Notes: generated from the sequence alone by a model not told the origin. Shown: positions 1-11,303, counted from the first letter of the stretch. The stretch is 64,000 nt of DNA from WHSW01 sp963722175 (GCA_963722175.1 CAVRKA010000001.1:248001-312000); one strand, 5' to 3'. Translations and numbers: made by a program.

Positions 1-1
1 T

Positions 2-670
2 GCGGAGATAAGCGAATTCGAGATCTACCTCGGGTCGCGGTTCAACGACCGGATCATCGGCAGCAAACTGAGCGAGGACCTGGTCGGCGGTCGCGGCGAG
101 GACAGGCTCAGGGGCCTCGGCGAAGGCGACACACTCGAGGGCGGGGAGGACGACGACACGATCTTCCCCGGCGAGGGCGACGATCTCGTCGACGGCGGTC
201 CCAACGACCCCGTGCGGTCCACCGGCGCCCACGGCGACCTCGTCTCATACGAGCCCGACACGGCCGCCCGGGCGCCCGGGAGCGCGAGCTCCTTCGACTT
301 CGAGGCATACCTCACGACGCAGCCGGTCACCGGGCCGCCGGCCGCGTTCGGCGTGGGCGAAGACCCCCTGGTCGGCATCGAGAGCATCCGGGCGCCGAAG
401 ACGGGCATGAGCTACCTCGAGGGCGACGACGGGCCGAACGTGCTGATCGGCGGCTCGAAGATCGACCTCATCGATGGCCTCGGCGGCAACGACCTGCTGT
501 TCGGTCTCGCCGCCAACGACTCGCTCGAAGGGGGCGACGGTGACGACTACCTGGACGGGGGGAAGCCGAGCGGCGAAACCGAGACCGACTCGCTCGACGG
601 CGGCGAGGGCGACGACACCTGTCTCGACGCCCGTGAGGACTACTTCGACAACTGCGAGACCATCGGCTGA
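2..670 (+). CDS. RTX-type calcium-binding repeat protein (3' part)
   Basis: The reading frame is open from the window edge, so the start lies outside. The visible 222 residues hold glycine/aspartate nonapeptides of the GGxGxD type (for example GGEGDDT and GGDGDD) in two blocks, near residues 25-60 and 145-200, separated by a non-repetitive stretch. Such repeats fold as a calcium-binding beta-roll in secreted proteins. The end carries a Cys pair (DDTCLDAREDYFDNCETIG) that could be a disulfide. No catalytic domain is visible. A second RTX protein lies at 54943-55839. Secretion and Ca2+ binding are inferred from the family. Confidence 0.8.
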   Translation, partial: AEISEFEIYLGSRFNDRIIGSKLSEDLVGGRGEDRLRGLGEGDTLEGGEDDDTIFPGEGDDLVDGGPNDPVRSTGAHGDLVSYEPDTAARAPGSASSFDFEAYLTTQPVTGPPAAFGVGEDPLVGIESIRAPKTGMSYLEGDDGPNVLIGGSKIDLIDGLGGNDLLFGLAANDSLEGGDGDDYLDGGKPSGETETDSLDGGEGDDTCLDAREDYFDNCETIG

Positions 671-707
671 GACGCAGGGACCTGGAGGGCCTCCGAACCT
701 GGACAGG

Positions 708-713
708 TACTCT
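708..713 (+). promoter_or_regulatory. -10 box for leaderless transcript of 721-1272
   Basis: TACTCT ends 7 nt before the ATG at 721, with no Shine-Dalgarno sequence between. This is the spacing expected if transcription begins at the start codon. Confidence 0.5.
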
Positions 714-720
714 TTCGTCC

Positions 721-1272
721 ATGGACGGAGAGCAGATCGTTCACGACGTTGCCGAGAAGGTTCGCGCCCTGATCACGGACGCCGAGACGATGGCGGCGAA
801 GATCGTCAGCGACGCCGAGGCGGACGCGAAGCGGATCCGCGCCGAGGCCGAGACCGAATCCCAGAAGCGGCTCGGCGAGGCGCGCACCGCCTTCGAGGAG
901 CTGCAGAAGAAGCTCGGTCTGGGCGCCGAGGTCGAGCCCGGGCCGGTCGTGGTCCCGGAGCCGGCGCCGCCCGAGACACCCGAGCCAGGACCGGTGCCCG
1001 TGCCCGAGCCCTCCCCGGAGCCGACTCCCGAGCCCGAGCCGCCGCTGATCCCGGAGCCGACCCCGCCGCCCGACGAGGCGACACCGCCGGCGGCGTCAGC
1101 GAACGGCGCCGTCGCCGCAGCGAAGTCGGACGACTCCGCCCGGCTGGTGGCGATGAACATGGCGCTCGACGGTGCATCGCGGGAGCAGATCGAGGCCCAT
1201 CTGGCCGAGAACTACGCGCTCGCCGACGCCGGCTCGATCGCCGACGACGTCCTCGCGCTGACCTCGAAGTAG
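721..1272 (+). CDS. coiled-coil / Pro-Glu-rich protein of unknown function
   Basis: A 183-residue soluble protein in three parts. An N-terminal acidic/basic coiled coil (about residues 1-80, Ala/Glu/Arg heptads, reminiscent of DivIVA-like or ATPase b-subunit helices) is followed by a Pro-Glu-rich linker with PEP repeats (about 80-125). A C-terminal helical tail (about 140-183) contains ARLVAMNMALDG and a LAENYAL segment, a module I associate with actinobacterial proteins of this type. There is no signal peptide or membrane segment. The gene is monocistronic. A scaffold role would fit the architecture but is a guess. Confidence 0.7.
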   Translation: MDGEQIVHDVAEKVRALITDAETMAAKIVSDAEADAKRIRAEAETESQKRLGEARTAFEELQKKLGLGAEVEPGPVVVPEPAPPETPEPGPVPVPEPSPEPTPEPEPPLIPEPTPPPDEATPPAASANGAVAAAKSDDSARLVAMNMALDGASREQIEAHLAENYALADAGSIADDVLALTSK

Positions 1273-1286
1273 CAGCCCCAACAAGC

Positions 1287-3128
1287 GTGTCTGCCCTCTC
1301 GGATCTGGCGGCGGCGCTGGTGCCCCCGGAGCACGGCGGCCCCGATCCCGGACGCGTCGCGGCGACCGCGCGGCGGCTGCTCGCGGCGATGCCGAACTCG
1401 CAGCGTTACGCGATCGGCGCCGGACTGGCGAGCCTCGAGGTGCTGTCGCTTGCCCGCCACCGGCGCACCCTCGGGCGGCTCGATCCGGCGCGGCGCGCCG
1501 ACCTGCTCGGTGACCTGGCCCGCAGCGGGGCGCTGGGGGCGGCCTCGGTGGAGGGGCTGAAGGCGCTGGTCCTCCTGGCCGCTGGAGCCGACGAGTTCGC
1601 GGCCGAGATCGCGGCCACCGCCTCGCGCCACCCGCCCTCCCGCCCCGATCCCGAGCTCGCGCTGACGCCCGGCGCCGAGCTCCCCGAGCTCGTCAGCTGC
1701 GACGCGATCGTGATCGGCTCGGGCGCGGGAGGCGCGTTCGCGGCCCGGGAGCTCGCGCGGGCCGGGCTCGAGGTGGTGATCGTCGAGGAGGGCGAGCGCT
1801 GGGACTCGCGGCGGATTCGCGAGTCGCACCCCGCCGACCGCTTCGCGGGCATGTACCGCGACGCCGGCGCGACTGTCGCGCTCGGCGTCCCCGCGATCGC
1901 GCTGCCGCTCGGGCGAGCGGTCGGCGGCACGACGGTGATCAACTCGGGCACCTGCTACCGGCCGCCGGAGCCGGTCGTCAAGGCTTGGAGCGAGGGTCAC
2001 GGGCTGGCGCTCGCCGCCCCCGACCGGCTCGCGGAGCGGCTCGACGATGCCGAGCGGACGGTCTCGGTGGCGCCGGCGCCGCTCGACGTGCTGGGCCGAA
2101 ACGGCGAGCTCGCCCTCGCCGGCGCGGCCGAGCTCGGCTGGCTCGCGGCGCCGCTGCGCCGCAACGCGCCGGGCTGCCGCGGCGCCTGCCAGTGCGCGAT
2201 CGGGTGTCCCAACAACGCCAAGGGCGGCGTGCACCTGAACGCCTTGCCGCAGGCGTGCGAGGCCGGCGCCCGGATCGTCACCGGACTGCGCGCCACCCGG
2301 GTCGCGGTCGAGGCCGGCCGGGCGACCGGCGTGGACGCGATCGCGACCGGCGGCCGCCGGGTCCGGCTGCGGGCGCCGGCGGCGGTCGTCGCCGGCGGCG
2401 CGATCGAGACCCCGCCGCTGCTGCGCCGCAGCGGCCTCGGCCGCCACCCGCGGCTCGGGCGCGGGCTCTCGATCCACCCGGCGCTCGGTGTGATCGGCTC
2501 GTTCGCCGAGCCGGTCTTCGCGTGGCGCGGGGTGATGCAGAGCGTCGGGATCGAGGAGCTTCACGAGCGCGAGGGCGTCCTGCTCGAGGCGACGTCGAGC
2601 CCGCCGGGGATGGGCGCGATGTCGATCCCCGGTTTCGGCGCCGAGCTGCTCGACCGGCTGGGGCGCGCCGAGCACTCGGCCAGCCTCGGGGCGATGATCG
2701 CCGACGCGCCATCGGGCCGTGTGCTCGGCTCCCGGCGTCCGACCGTCGTCTACCGGCTCGATCGCGCCGATCGCCGGCGGCTGCGAATCGCGCTCGAGGC
2801 GTGCGGCCGCGTCCTGCTCGCCGCCGGGGCCGAGGCGGTCGAGCTGGGCGCCGGATCGGCGCCGGTGCGCGATCCCGCCGCGCTGCCCGGCACCGTCGCC
2901 GCGATCGACCTGCGGCGGCTGCGGATGGCGGGCTTCCACCCGACCGGGACGGCCGCCGCGGGGTCCGACCCGAGCCGCCATCCGGTCGATCCCCAGGGCC
3001 GGCTGCGGGGGGCTGACGGGGTCTGGATCGCGGACGCGTCGATCCTGCCGAGCTGCCCCGGCGTCAACCCGCAGATCTCGATCATGGCGCTCGCGGCGGG
3101 GGTCGGGGAGGCCCTCGCAGCCGCCTGA
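1287..3128 (+). CDS. GMC-family FAD-dependent oxidoreductase
   Basis: A 613-residue flavoenzyme that probably oxidises an alcohol, as in long-chain alcohol oxidases and related GMC enzymes. The GTG start at 1287 is chosen because it follows the previous stop by 14 nt and the predicted protein begins with a helical domain of about 125 residues, as in proteins that carry a dehydrogenase small-subunit-like N-terminus. The FAD-binding GSGAGG lies at about 144-149. A cysteine cluster (C297, C301, C303, C307, CRGACQCAIGC) matches the cysteine-rich loop seen in long-chain alcohol oxidases. The C-terminal GMC domain ends with HPTGTAAAG and NPQISIMALA, carrying the conserved His and Asn positions. The substrate cannot be told from sequence. 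Confidence 0.85.
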   Translation: MSALSDLAAALVPPEHGGPDPGRVAATARRLLAAMPNSQRYAIGAGLASLEVLSLARHRRTLGRLDPARRADLLGDLARSGALGAASVEGLKALVLLAAGADEFAAEIAATASRHPPSRPDPELALTPGAELPELVSCDAIVIGSGAGGAFAARELARAGLEVVIVEEGERWDSRRIRESHPADRFAGMYRDAGATVALGVPAIALPLGRAVGGTTVINSGTCYRPPEPVVKAWSEGHGLALAAPDRLAERLDDAERTVSVAPAPLDVLGRNGELALAGAAELGWLAAPLRRNAPGCRGACQCAIGCPNNAKGGVHLNALPQACEAGARIVTGLRATRVAVEAGRATGVDAIATGGRRVRLRAPAAVVAGGAIETPPLLRRSGLGRHPRLGRGLSIHPALGVIGSFAEPVFAWRGVMQSVGIEELHEREGVLLEATSSPPGMGAMSIPGFGAELLDRLGRAEHSASLGAMIADAPSGRVLGSRRPTVVYRLDRADRRRLRIALEACGRVLLAAGAEAVELGAGSAPVRDPAALPGTVAAIDLRRLRMAGFHPTGTAAAGSDPSRHPVDPQGRLRGADGVWIADASILPSCPGVNPQISIMALAAGVGEALAAA

Positions 3129-3176
3129 GGACGCGATCCGGGCCATTTTTCGGACGGGAACATCCGTTCGCCCTCG

Positions 3177-3182
3177 TACAAT
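3177..3182 (+). promoter_or_regulatory. -10 box for uvrA
   Basis: TACAAT ends 9 nt before the GTG at 3192 and no Shine-Dalgarno sequence intervenes, consistent with a leaderless or near-leaderless uvrA transcript. Confidence 0.5.
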
Positions 3183-3191
3183 CGACAGCTC

Positions 3192-6146
<2,955 letters not shown>

Positions 6147-6245
6147 CGACGCCCCCCGAAGTCTGCGTTTAACCGGGATCACGCGTCGGCCTGCCGGTGG
6201 TAGCGTTGCCGCGGATCGTTCAACGCCCAGTCGAGGAGGGTCGTG

Positions 6246-6635
6246 ATGAGTGAAACGCTCAACGGAACGTGCCTGTGCAACGGCGTGGAGTACGAGGTTC
6301 AGGATCCCCAGGCACTCGGTTACTGCCACTGCAGTCGCTGCCAGCGGTGGACGGGGTCGAGCCTTGCCGGGGTGGTCGTCGCCAAGGAGAACTTCAGGGT
6401 CACCAAGGGTGAGGACCTGGTCAAGACCTACGAGAGCGAGCTTGCGCCCCGCAACTTCTGCAGCAACTGCGGATCCAGCATCTTCGACGACCTCGGCGAG
6501 ATCTACTTCGTGGCCGCAGGGCTGATGTCCGACCTCGACATGGAGCCGAGCTTTCACCAGCAGGTCGCGTACAAGGCCAGCTGGCACCAGATCGGCGACA
6601 ACGCCCCGCAGTTCGACGAGATGCCGCCGGGCTGA
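6246..6635 (+). CDS. GFA-family zinc-binding protein
   Basis: A 129-residue protein of the GFA (Gfa/CENP-V) fold. The zinc cysteines are visible in the usual order: CLCNG, then CHCSRCQ, then CSNCGSS. Members bind zinc and some act on glutathione-formaldehyde adducts, but most have no proven activity. The ATG at 6246 is preferred over the GTG at 6243 because the strong Shine-Dalgarno GAGGAGGG at 6233-6240 then has about 5 nt spacing. The 96-nt gap after uvrA suggests its own promoter. Confidence 0.9.
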   Translation: MSETLNGTCLCNGVEYEVQDPQALGYCHCSRCQRWTGSSLAGVVVAKENFRVTKGEDLVKTYESELAPRNFCSNCGSSIFDDLGEIYFVAAGLMSDLDMEPSFHQQVAYKASWHQIGDNAPQFDEMPPG

Positions 6636-6674
6636 CGCCCGGCGCGCGTTTCGACGGCCGGCAGCGGCCGGGTG

Positions 6675-7016
6675 TCAGTCGCGCGAGGTCGGCTCGCGGC
6701 CCCGCATGTCGACCACCGAGGGATCGAACCGGGACCGGCCCGGAATGTCCAGCGGGCGCGGCCTCATCGCCCGCGCGCGCTCGGCGGCCATCGCCTCGAC
6801 CGTGTCCTCGAGCGCCCGCAGGCGTGCCTCCCGCCGGGCGGCGCCGCCGGTGATCAGCTTCTGTACCCGCTCCGCCTCCCTCATCTGCGCGTCGAGCTGG
6901 GCCAGCTTCGCCTCCAGCCGGGCGGTTCGCTCACGCTCGGCCGCTGCGACGGCCTTGATCAGCGCGATCAGCTCGCGACTCAGCGCCGGCGGCCGGTCCG
7001 AGGACTCCGAGGCCAT
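6675..7016 (-). CDS. small coiled-coil protein, unknown function
   Basis: A 113-residue hydrophilic protein, mostly one long Ala/Glu/Arg-rich helix (about residues 10-85) with heptad spacing, followed by a short Pro-containing tail with DIPGRSRFDPSVVDMRG. There is no signal peptide or membrane segment. It sits 48 nt downstream of purU on the same strand and could be co-transcribed with it. Codon use matches neighbouring genes, which is why I accept it. Function unknown. Confidence 0.55.
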   Translation of the reverse strand: MASESSDRPPALSRELIALIKAVAAAERERTARLEAKLAQLDAQMREAERVQKLITGGAARREARLRALEDTVEAMAAERARAMRPRPLDIPGRSRFDPSVVDMRGREPTSRD

Positions 7017-7064
7017 GTGGTGCGTGTTCGACCCGCGCCGGTCGCGTCCTGCCGGCGACCTCGC

Positions 7065-7919
7065 TCAAAACACGACCGTGCGGGCTCCGTCGAGCAGGAC
7101 CCGGTCCTCGAGGTGGGCCTTGACCGCGCGCGCCAGGACCAGGCGCTCGATGTCGCGACCGATCCGGACCAGGTCGGCGGTCTCGTCGCGATGGCTGACC
7201 CGGGTGACGTCCTGATCGATGATCGGGCCGGCGTCGAGCTCAGGGGTGACGTAGTGCGCGGTCGCCCCGACCAGCTTGACGCCACGCTCGTGCGCTCGCT
7301 GGTAGGGGTCGGCGCCGACGAACGCGGGGAGGAAGCTGTGGTGGATGTTGATCGCCGGGGCCTCGAGTCCCGCGAGGAACTCGGCCGACAGCACCTGCAT
7401 GTAGCGCGCCAGGACGAGCAGGTCGATGCGGCCGGTGAGCAGCTCCAGCGCCTCGCGCTCGGCCTCCAGCTTGCGCTCCCCGGTGACCGGGATGTGGTGG
7501 CAGGCGACGCCGAGCATCCCGACCGTCTCGGCGTGGTGGGGATGGTTGGAGATCACGGCCGTGACCTCCGCCTCGAGTTCGCCGTTGCGCCACCGCCACA
7601 GTAGGTCGGCAAGGCAGTGGTCCTCGCGCGAGACCATGATCGCGACGCGCTTGCGCGCGCCCGCCTCGGCGAACCGGTGCTCCATCTCGAACGGCTGCGC
7701 GAGCTCTGCGGCGAAACGGCTCTGAAGCGCGTCGCGGTCTTCGGGCGGCGGCGCGTCGAAGACGAGGCGCATGAAGAACCGTCCCTCGGCGCTCGAGTGC
7801 TGGTCGGCGTCGGTGATGTTGAGCCCGGCCTCGGCGAGGAAGCCGCTGACCGCGGCGATCAACCCCGGGCGGTCGGGGCAGGCGATCAGCAGGCGGGTTG
7901 ACGGGTGATCGCTCGTCAC
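7065..7919 (-). CDS. purU: formyltetrahydrofolate deformylase (PurU)
   Basis: Hydrolyses 10-formyl-tetrahydrofolate to formate and tetrahydrofolate, balancing the one-carbon pool. At 284 residues from GTG it is the usual family length. An N-terminal ACT domain (about 8-85, beginning LLIACPDRPGLIAAVSGFL) precedes the formyltransferase-type catalytic domain. The catalytic signature NIHHSFLPAF gives the Asn and His, and the Asp lies in TPELDAGPIIDQD. The 40-aa membrane peptide gene ends 14 nt upstream of its start. I see no regulatory motif. Confidence 0.96.
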   Translation of the reverse strand: MTSDHPSTRLLIACPDRPGLIAAVSGFLAEAGLNITDADQHSSAEGRFFMRLVFDAPPPEDRDALQSRFAAELAQPFEMEHRFAEAGARKRVAIMVSREDHCLADLLWRWRNGELEAEVTAVISNHPHHAETVGMLGVACHHIPVTGERKLEAEREALELLTGRIDLLVLARYMQVLSAEFLAGLEAPAINIHHSFLPAFVGADPYQRAHERGVKLVGATAHYVTPELDAGPIIDQDVTRVSHRDETADLVRIGRDIERLVLARAVKAHLEDRVLLDGARTVVF

Positions 7920-7932
7920 CCGTGAATGCTTA

Positions 7933-8055
7933 TCAGTAGCCGCTGCCGAGACCGAACATGTCGGTCGCCAGCGCGGCGACCACGAAGATCGTCCCGCCGA
8001 TGATCAGCACCCAGTAGTACCAGTAGCGGCCGCCACGCTGCCTGTGAATCGTCAC
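7933..8055 (-). CDS. 40-aa membrane peptide, coupled to upstream gene
   Basis: A short gene with GTG start at 8055 overlapping the stop of the upstream gene in a GTGA junction, which implies translational coupling. The peptide has a basic, aromatic N-terminus (HRQRGGRYWYYW), one hydrophobic helix (about residues 14-31, VLIIGGTIFVVAALA) and the tail TDMFGLGSGY. It fits a single-pass membrane protein with the N-terminus inside. No known family is recognised. The overlap and clean membrane-protein composition support it. Confidence 0.6.
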   Translation of the reverse strand: MTIHRQRGGRYWYYWVLIIGGTIFVVAALATDMFGLGSGY

Positions 8056-8540
8056 GGCGCTTCGGTGACGTCGTTCTGGAGCACCCGGATCACCTCCTGG
8101 GTCCAGGGATCGTCCTTGATCCCACCCGGTGCCAGGGTCACCTTCTCGCTTTCGGCCGGCGACTCGATCGTCAGCATCGTCAGGCCCATCTTCTGCTCCG
8201 TGCTGTACCGCAACCCGGGGCGATCCCAGACGGCGACCTCCTCCTTGAGCGAGTAGCCGCGCCCGCGCATCTTGTACTTGAAGGCGTGGAGCTTGGTCCG
8301 CGTGACGACCAGGAATGCCTGTTGCGGCAGCCCGCCCGCCTTCTTCTTGTTGCGCAGCGAGTTCGCGGCGTACACGAGGCCCCCGAGCTGGCCCTTGGAG
8401 ATCGCGAAGCTCGACGCGGCGCCGCCGCGGCGGAACGGCCCGACCGCGATCACCGGCTCATCGACCTTCTCCTGCGCCATCGAGCGGAACTTCTCCGTGT
8501 ACTCGCGCTCGGTCTCTTCGCTGATGTCGAACAGTCCCAT
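8052..8540 (-). CDS. conserved actinobacterial protein, PH-like fold possible
   Basis: A 162-residue soluble protein. The N-terminal 40 residues are charged (DISEETEREYTEKFRSM). After a Gly-rich segment, the C-terminal 90 residues alternate strands (QQAFLVVTRTKLHAFKYK, VAVWDRPGLRYS, GLTMLTIES) and end in an amphipathic helix containing WTQEVIRVLQ, a pattern like PH-domain-type actinobacterial proteins. The fold is inference. The ATG at 8540 has a GGAAAGGA-like ribosome site upstream. It is followed by the overlapping 40-aa membrane peptide, so the two may act together at the membrane. Confidence 0.75.
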   Translation of the reverse strand: MGLFDISEETEREYTEKFRSMAQEKVDEPVIAVGPFRRGGAASSFAISKGQLGGLVYAANSLRNKKKAGGLPQQAFLVVTRTKLHAFKYKMRGRGYSLKEEVAVWDRPGLRYSTEQKMGLTMLTIESPAESEKVTLAPGGIKDDPWTQEVIRVLQNDVTEAP

Positions 8541-8608
8541 CCGTGGCGTCCTTTCCGTCGTGTGGGGCGACGATATTCCTCGCCGCCGAGTCTGACAAGG
8601 TGGGCGCC

Positions 8609-9208
8609 GTGGACGACACCGAGGCCTGGCACGTCTGGCGCCAGAAGCACGATTGGTACGAGCGCAACAGCCAGCCCGACCGGCGGCAGCGAATCGACGA
8701 GCACGCGGCGCGAGCGGGTTTCTACATCCGCTATCCGGTCGAGGGCGAGGTGCTCGAGGCGCTCGACTCGAGCCGGCTGACGATCGGTGAGTCGACCCTG
8801 CTCGAGCCCGGTTGCTGGCTCACCCTCGGTCCCGAGGCCGAGATCCGGATCGGCAGCGGCTGCTTTCTCAACAAGAACACGATGCTGGCAGCGGTCGAGC
8901 GGATCGAGATCGGGGACCACGTGATGTTCGCCAACGGCTGCTTCGTCGGCGACGGCGAGCATCGCTACGACGACCCCGACAAGCCGATCACCTGGCAGGG
9001 GTTCAAGCCGCGCGGCCCCGTGCGGATCGGGGACAACGTCTGGTTCGGGGTCAACTGCGTGGTCACCGGCGGGGTCGAGATCGGCGATCGCGCCGTGATC
9101 GGGGCGAACTCGGTCGTCACCCACGATGTCCCCGCCGGGCACATCGCCGCCGGCGTGCCCGCGAAGGTGATCCGCGCGATCGAGTTCAAGCCGCGGGCCG
9201 ATGGGTAG
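8609..9208 (+). CDS. hexapeptide-repeat acyltransferase
   Basis: A 199-residue enzyme of the left-handed beta-helix (LbH) family of O-acetyltransferases. Repeats of the [I/V]GxxxxI type run from about residue 55 to 190 (IRIGSGCFLNKNTML, IGDHVMFANGCFV, VRIGDNVWFGVNCVV, IGDRAVIGANSVVT), ending with VPAGHIAAGVPAKVIR, the usual acetyl-CoA-site signature. The N-terminus is helical. GTG starts exist at 8543, 8600 and 8609. I chose 8609 because AAGGTGG lies 5 nt before it, but this is uncertain. The acceptor, perhaps a sugar, is unknown. It diverges from 8052-8540. Confidence 0.85.
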   Translation: MDDTEAWHVWRQKHDWYERNSQPDRRQRIDEHAARAGFYIRYPVEGEVLEALDSSRLTIGESTLLEPGCWLTLGPEAEIRIGSGCFLNKNTMLAAVERIEIGDHVMFANGCFVGDGEHRYDDPDKPITWQGFKPRGPVRIGDNVWFGVNCVVTGGVEIGDRAVIGANSVVTHDVPAGHIAAGVPAKVIRAIEFKPRADG

Positions 9209-9211
9209 CCT
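9206..9211 (+). promoter_or_regulatory. -10 box that decides the lipoprotein start
   Basis: TAGCCT ends 7 nt before the ATG at 9219. It favours that ATG over the one at 9201 and implies a leaderless mRNA starting inside the end of the upstream gene. Confidence 0.45.
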
Positions 9212-9218
9212 CGCCCAC

Positions 9219-9758
9219 ATGTGCCGCCGCCCGACCGCCGTCGCGTTCGCGATCGTCGCCACGGCGCTGCTCGCCGGCTGCGGCGACGACGACTCGACGG
9301 TCCCGACGACGACGGTCGCGGTGGCGACCGCGCCCGAGACGACGACGCTCGACGAGTCGACCGCGCCGGTGCCGCCTGATGACAGCGCCGGGACACCGAG
9401 CGAGGCGGACGACCCGGGCGCGGACCGCCCGCGCGCGGTCGAGGACGTCGTCGCGGCGGTGCTGACCGGCTCCGAGTTGCCGGTGACGATCTGCGACCAG
9501 CTCGTCACCCCCGAGTACGTGAAGACCGCGTACGGCGACCGCGAGGGGTGCATCGCCGCGCAGGATCCCGGCTCGCTCGCCGAGTCGGTGCAGGTCAGCG
9601 AGGTGCAGGAGTCGGGCGACGCCGCGACCGCGGTCGCAAGACCGCTCGGCGGCCCCTACGACGGGGTCGACGTCGAGGTCTCGATGGTTGCCGCGACCGA
9701 CCTCGAGGACGCCTGGGTGGTCGATTCGCTGTTCGCCGACGTCCCCGCAGGTCCGTGA
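9219..9758 (+). CDS. secreted lipoprotein, unknown function
   Basis: A 179-residue protein starting with a type II signal peptide ending in the lipobox LLAGC, so it should be anchored to the outer face of the membrane. A Thr/Pro/Asp-rich linker (about 25-80) is followed by a small domain of about 95 residues with two cysteines (TICDQL and REGCIAA), resembling low-molecular-weight surface lipoproteins of actinobacteria. An alternative ATG at 9201 would add MGSLAH before the charged region. The stop overlaps the next start by 4 nt (GTGA), so it is coupled to the DUF1028 gene. Confidence 0.75.
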   Translation: MCRRPTAVAFAIVATALLAGCGDDDSTVPTTTVAVATAPETTTLDESTAPVPPDDSAGTPSEADDPGADRPRAVEDVVAAVLTGSELPVTICDQLVTPEYVKTAYGDREGCIAAQDPGSLAESVQVSEVQESGDAATAVARPLGGPYDGVDVEVSMVAATDLEDAWVVDSLFADVPAGP

Positions 9759-10675
9759 GGCGGACGCGCGCGGGCACCTACTCGATCGTCGCCCGCGACC
9801 CGTCGACCGGGGAGCTCGGGGTCGCGGTCCAGACCCACTGGTTCTCGGTCGGCTCGATCGTCACCTGGGCGCGCGCCGGGGTCGGGGCGGTGGCGACCCA
9901 GTCGATCGCCGAGCCCGCGTACGGTCCGCGGCTGCTCGACCGGCTCGACGCCGGTGAGGCGCCGGCCGAGGCGCTGGCCGCTGAGCTGGCCGCGGACGCC
10001 TCCGCGAGCTACCGGCAGGTGGCCGTCGTCGACGCCGCCGGCCGCGTCGCGGCGCACACCGGTGCGGGCTGCATCGCCCACGCCGGGGACGCCGCGGGGG
10101 AGGGGTTCAGCGCCCAGGCCAACATGATGGCCTCGGCCGACGTCTGGCCGGCGATGGCGGCGGCGTTCGCGGCGGCCCAGGGGCCGCTGGCCCGCCGCCT
10201 GTTCGCTGCCCTCGGGGCCGCCGAGGCGGCGGGCGGCGACGTCCGCGGCCGTCAGTCGGCGGCGCTGCTGGTCGTCCCAGGCGAGGGCGAGGGGTGGGAA
10301 CGGAACGTCGAGCTGCGCGTCGAGGACTCGCCCGACCCGCTCGGCGAGCTTGGCCGCCTGCTCGACCTCCGCGATGCCTACGAGCTCGCCGACCGAGCCG
10401 ATGGGCTTGCCGGCGACGGCAACCACGCCGAGGCGGCGGAGCTCTACGAGCGCGCCGCCGCGGCAGCGCCCGACAACCTCGAGCTCGGCTTCTGGGCCGG
10501 GCTCGGGATCGCCGCTTCGGGCGACCTCGACGCCGGCGCTGAGCGCGTCCGCGCCGTGATCTCGGCCGACGGCCGATGGGGCGAGCTGCTCGCCCGCCTG
10601 GCGCCCGAGCTCGCTCCCGGCGCTCCTGCGGTACGAGAGCGGCTCGGATCCGGTGCGCCTCGCGGCGAAGCGTGA
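9755..10675 (+). CDS. DUF1028 family protein with C-terminal TPR-like region
   Basis: A 306-residue protein starting with GTG in a GTGA overlap. The N-terminal 220 residues match DUF1028, an Ntn-hydrolase-like fold: it begins TYSIVARDPSTGELGVAVQT and contains QTHWFSVGSIVTWARAGVGAVATQ and GEGFSAQANMM. The C-terminal 80 residues form two or three TPR-like helix pairs (LADRADGLAGDGNHAEAAEL). DUF1028 proteins have no firmly proven reaction. The stop codon overlaps the palindromic element at 10672-10722, so that element is close to its terminator. Confidence 0.85.
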   Translation: MRRTRAGTYSIVARDPSTGELGVAVQTHWFSVGSIVTWARAGVGAVATQSIAEPAYGPRLLDRLDAGEAPAEALAAELAADASASYRQVAVVDAAGRVAAHTGAGCIAHAGDAAGEGFSAQANMMASADVWPAMAAAFAAAQGPLARRLFAALGAAEAAGGDVRGRQSAALLVVPGEGEGWERNVELRVEDSPDPLGELGRLLDLRDAYELADRADGLAGDGNHAEAAELYERAAAAAPDNLELGFWAGLGIAASGDLDAGAERVRAVISADGRWGELLARLAPELAPGAPAVRERLGSGAPRGEA

Positions 10676-10722
10676 ACGTCCCTCAAACTGGGCGTGGATG
10701 CACAGTCCACGGACGTTCGGCG
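10672..10722. repeat. dispersed palindromic element, copy 1
   Basis: Outer arms GAACGTCC (10674-10681) and GGACGTTC (10711-10718) are perfect complements, with an inner hairpin of GTGGA (10694-10698) and TCCAC (10706-10710). A close relative lies at 60312-60360, sharing GTGA-CGTCCCT at the left, GCACA-TCC in the middle and GGACGTTCG at the right. It overlaps the stop codon of the DUF1028 gene. It may serve as a transcription terminator or be a REP-like mobile palindrome. Confidence 0.6.
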
Positions 10723-10776
10723 AGATGCGCGCAACGGATGAGGGGCGACGGTTTTCCTCGTTCGGAATCGACTGAG

Positions 10777-10805
10777 GGATTGAGCTGGAAATAACGGCTC
10801 AATCC
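10777..10805. terminator. hairpin between convergent genes
   Basis: Perfect 9-bp stem GGATTGAGC / GCTCAATCC with an 11-nt loop, in a less GC-rich 194-bp gap between the converging DUF1028 and yjbQ genes. There is no strong U tract. A terminator role is inferred from position. Confidence 0.4.
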
Positions 10806-10869
10806 TCCACTCGATGCGACTAGCGAGCGTCGGCGCCGGCATACAGGTCCGATCGAGTCGACCGCCCGG

Positions 10870-11286
10870 TCAGCCGATCACCTGGAGGATGACCGTGCGC
10901 TCGCGCGGGCGGTCGTCGAAGTCGATCAGGACGAGCTGCTGCCAGGTCCCGAGCGCGGGCCGGCCGTCGACGACGGGGACGACCTCTGAGGACCCGATGA
11001 TCGACGCCCGCTGATGGGCGTGCGAGTTGGAGTCGTGGTTGAGGCGGTTGTGCTCGTAGTCGCCGCGGGTCGGGAGCAGGCGCTCGAGCGCTGAGCGCAG
11101 GTCGTGGACGCCGCCGGGCTCGAACTCCATCGTCGTGATCGCGGCGGTCGAACCGCGGACGAAGGCGCTCGCCTGACCCTCGGCGACGCCGCTCGCGGCG
11201 ATCGCGGCGGCCAGCTCGCGGGTGATGTCGACGACGTCCGAGTCGCCTCCGGTCGAGAGGCGAATCTCACTCGTGTGCACGCTCAT
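10870..11286 (-). CDS. yjbQ: YjbQ family protein (UPF0047)
   Basis: A 138-residue single-domain protein of the YjbQ/UPF0047 family, some members of which have weak thiamine-phosphate-synthase activity while the true role is unsettled. Family features seen: GSTAAITTMEFEPG near the middle, the His-rich stretch YEHNRLNHDSNSHAH, IIGSSEVVPV, and LGTWQQLVLIDFDDRPRERTV at the end. The ATG at 11286 is preferred; a GTG at 11295 would add three residues. The DUF378 terminator hairpin lies just upstream. Confidence 0.93.
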   Translation of the reverse strand: MSVHTSEIRLSTGGDSDVVDITRELAAAIAASGVAEGQASAFVRGSTAAITTMEFEPGGVHDLRSALERLLPTRGDYEHNRLNHDSNSHAHQRASIIGSSEVVPVVDGRPALGTWQQLVLIDFDDRPRERTVILQVIG

Positions 11287-11303
11287 CACCGCCACCGTAA
11301 TGA

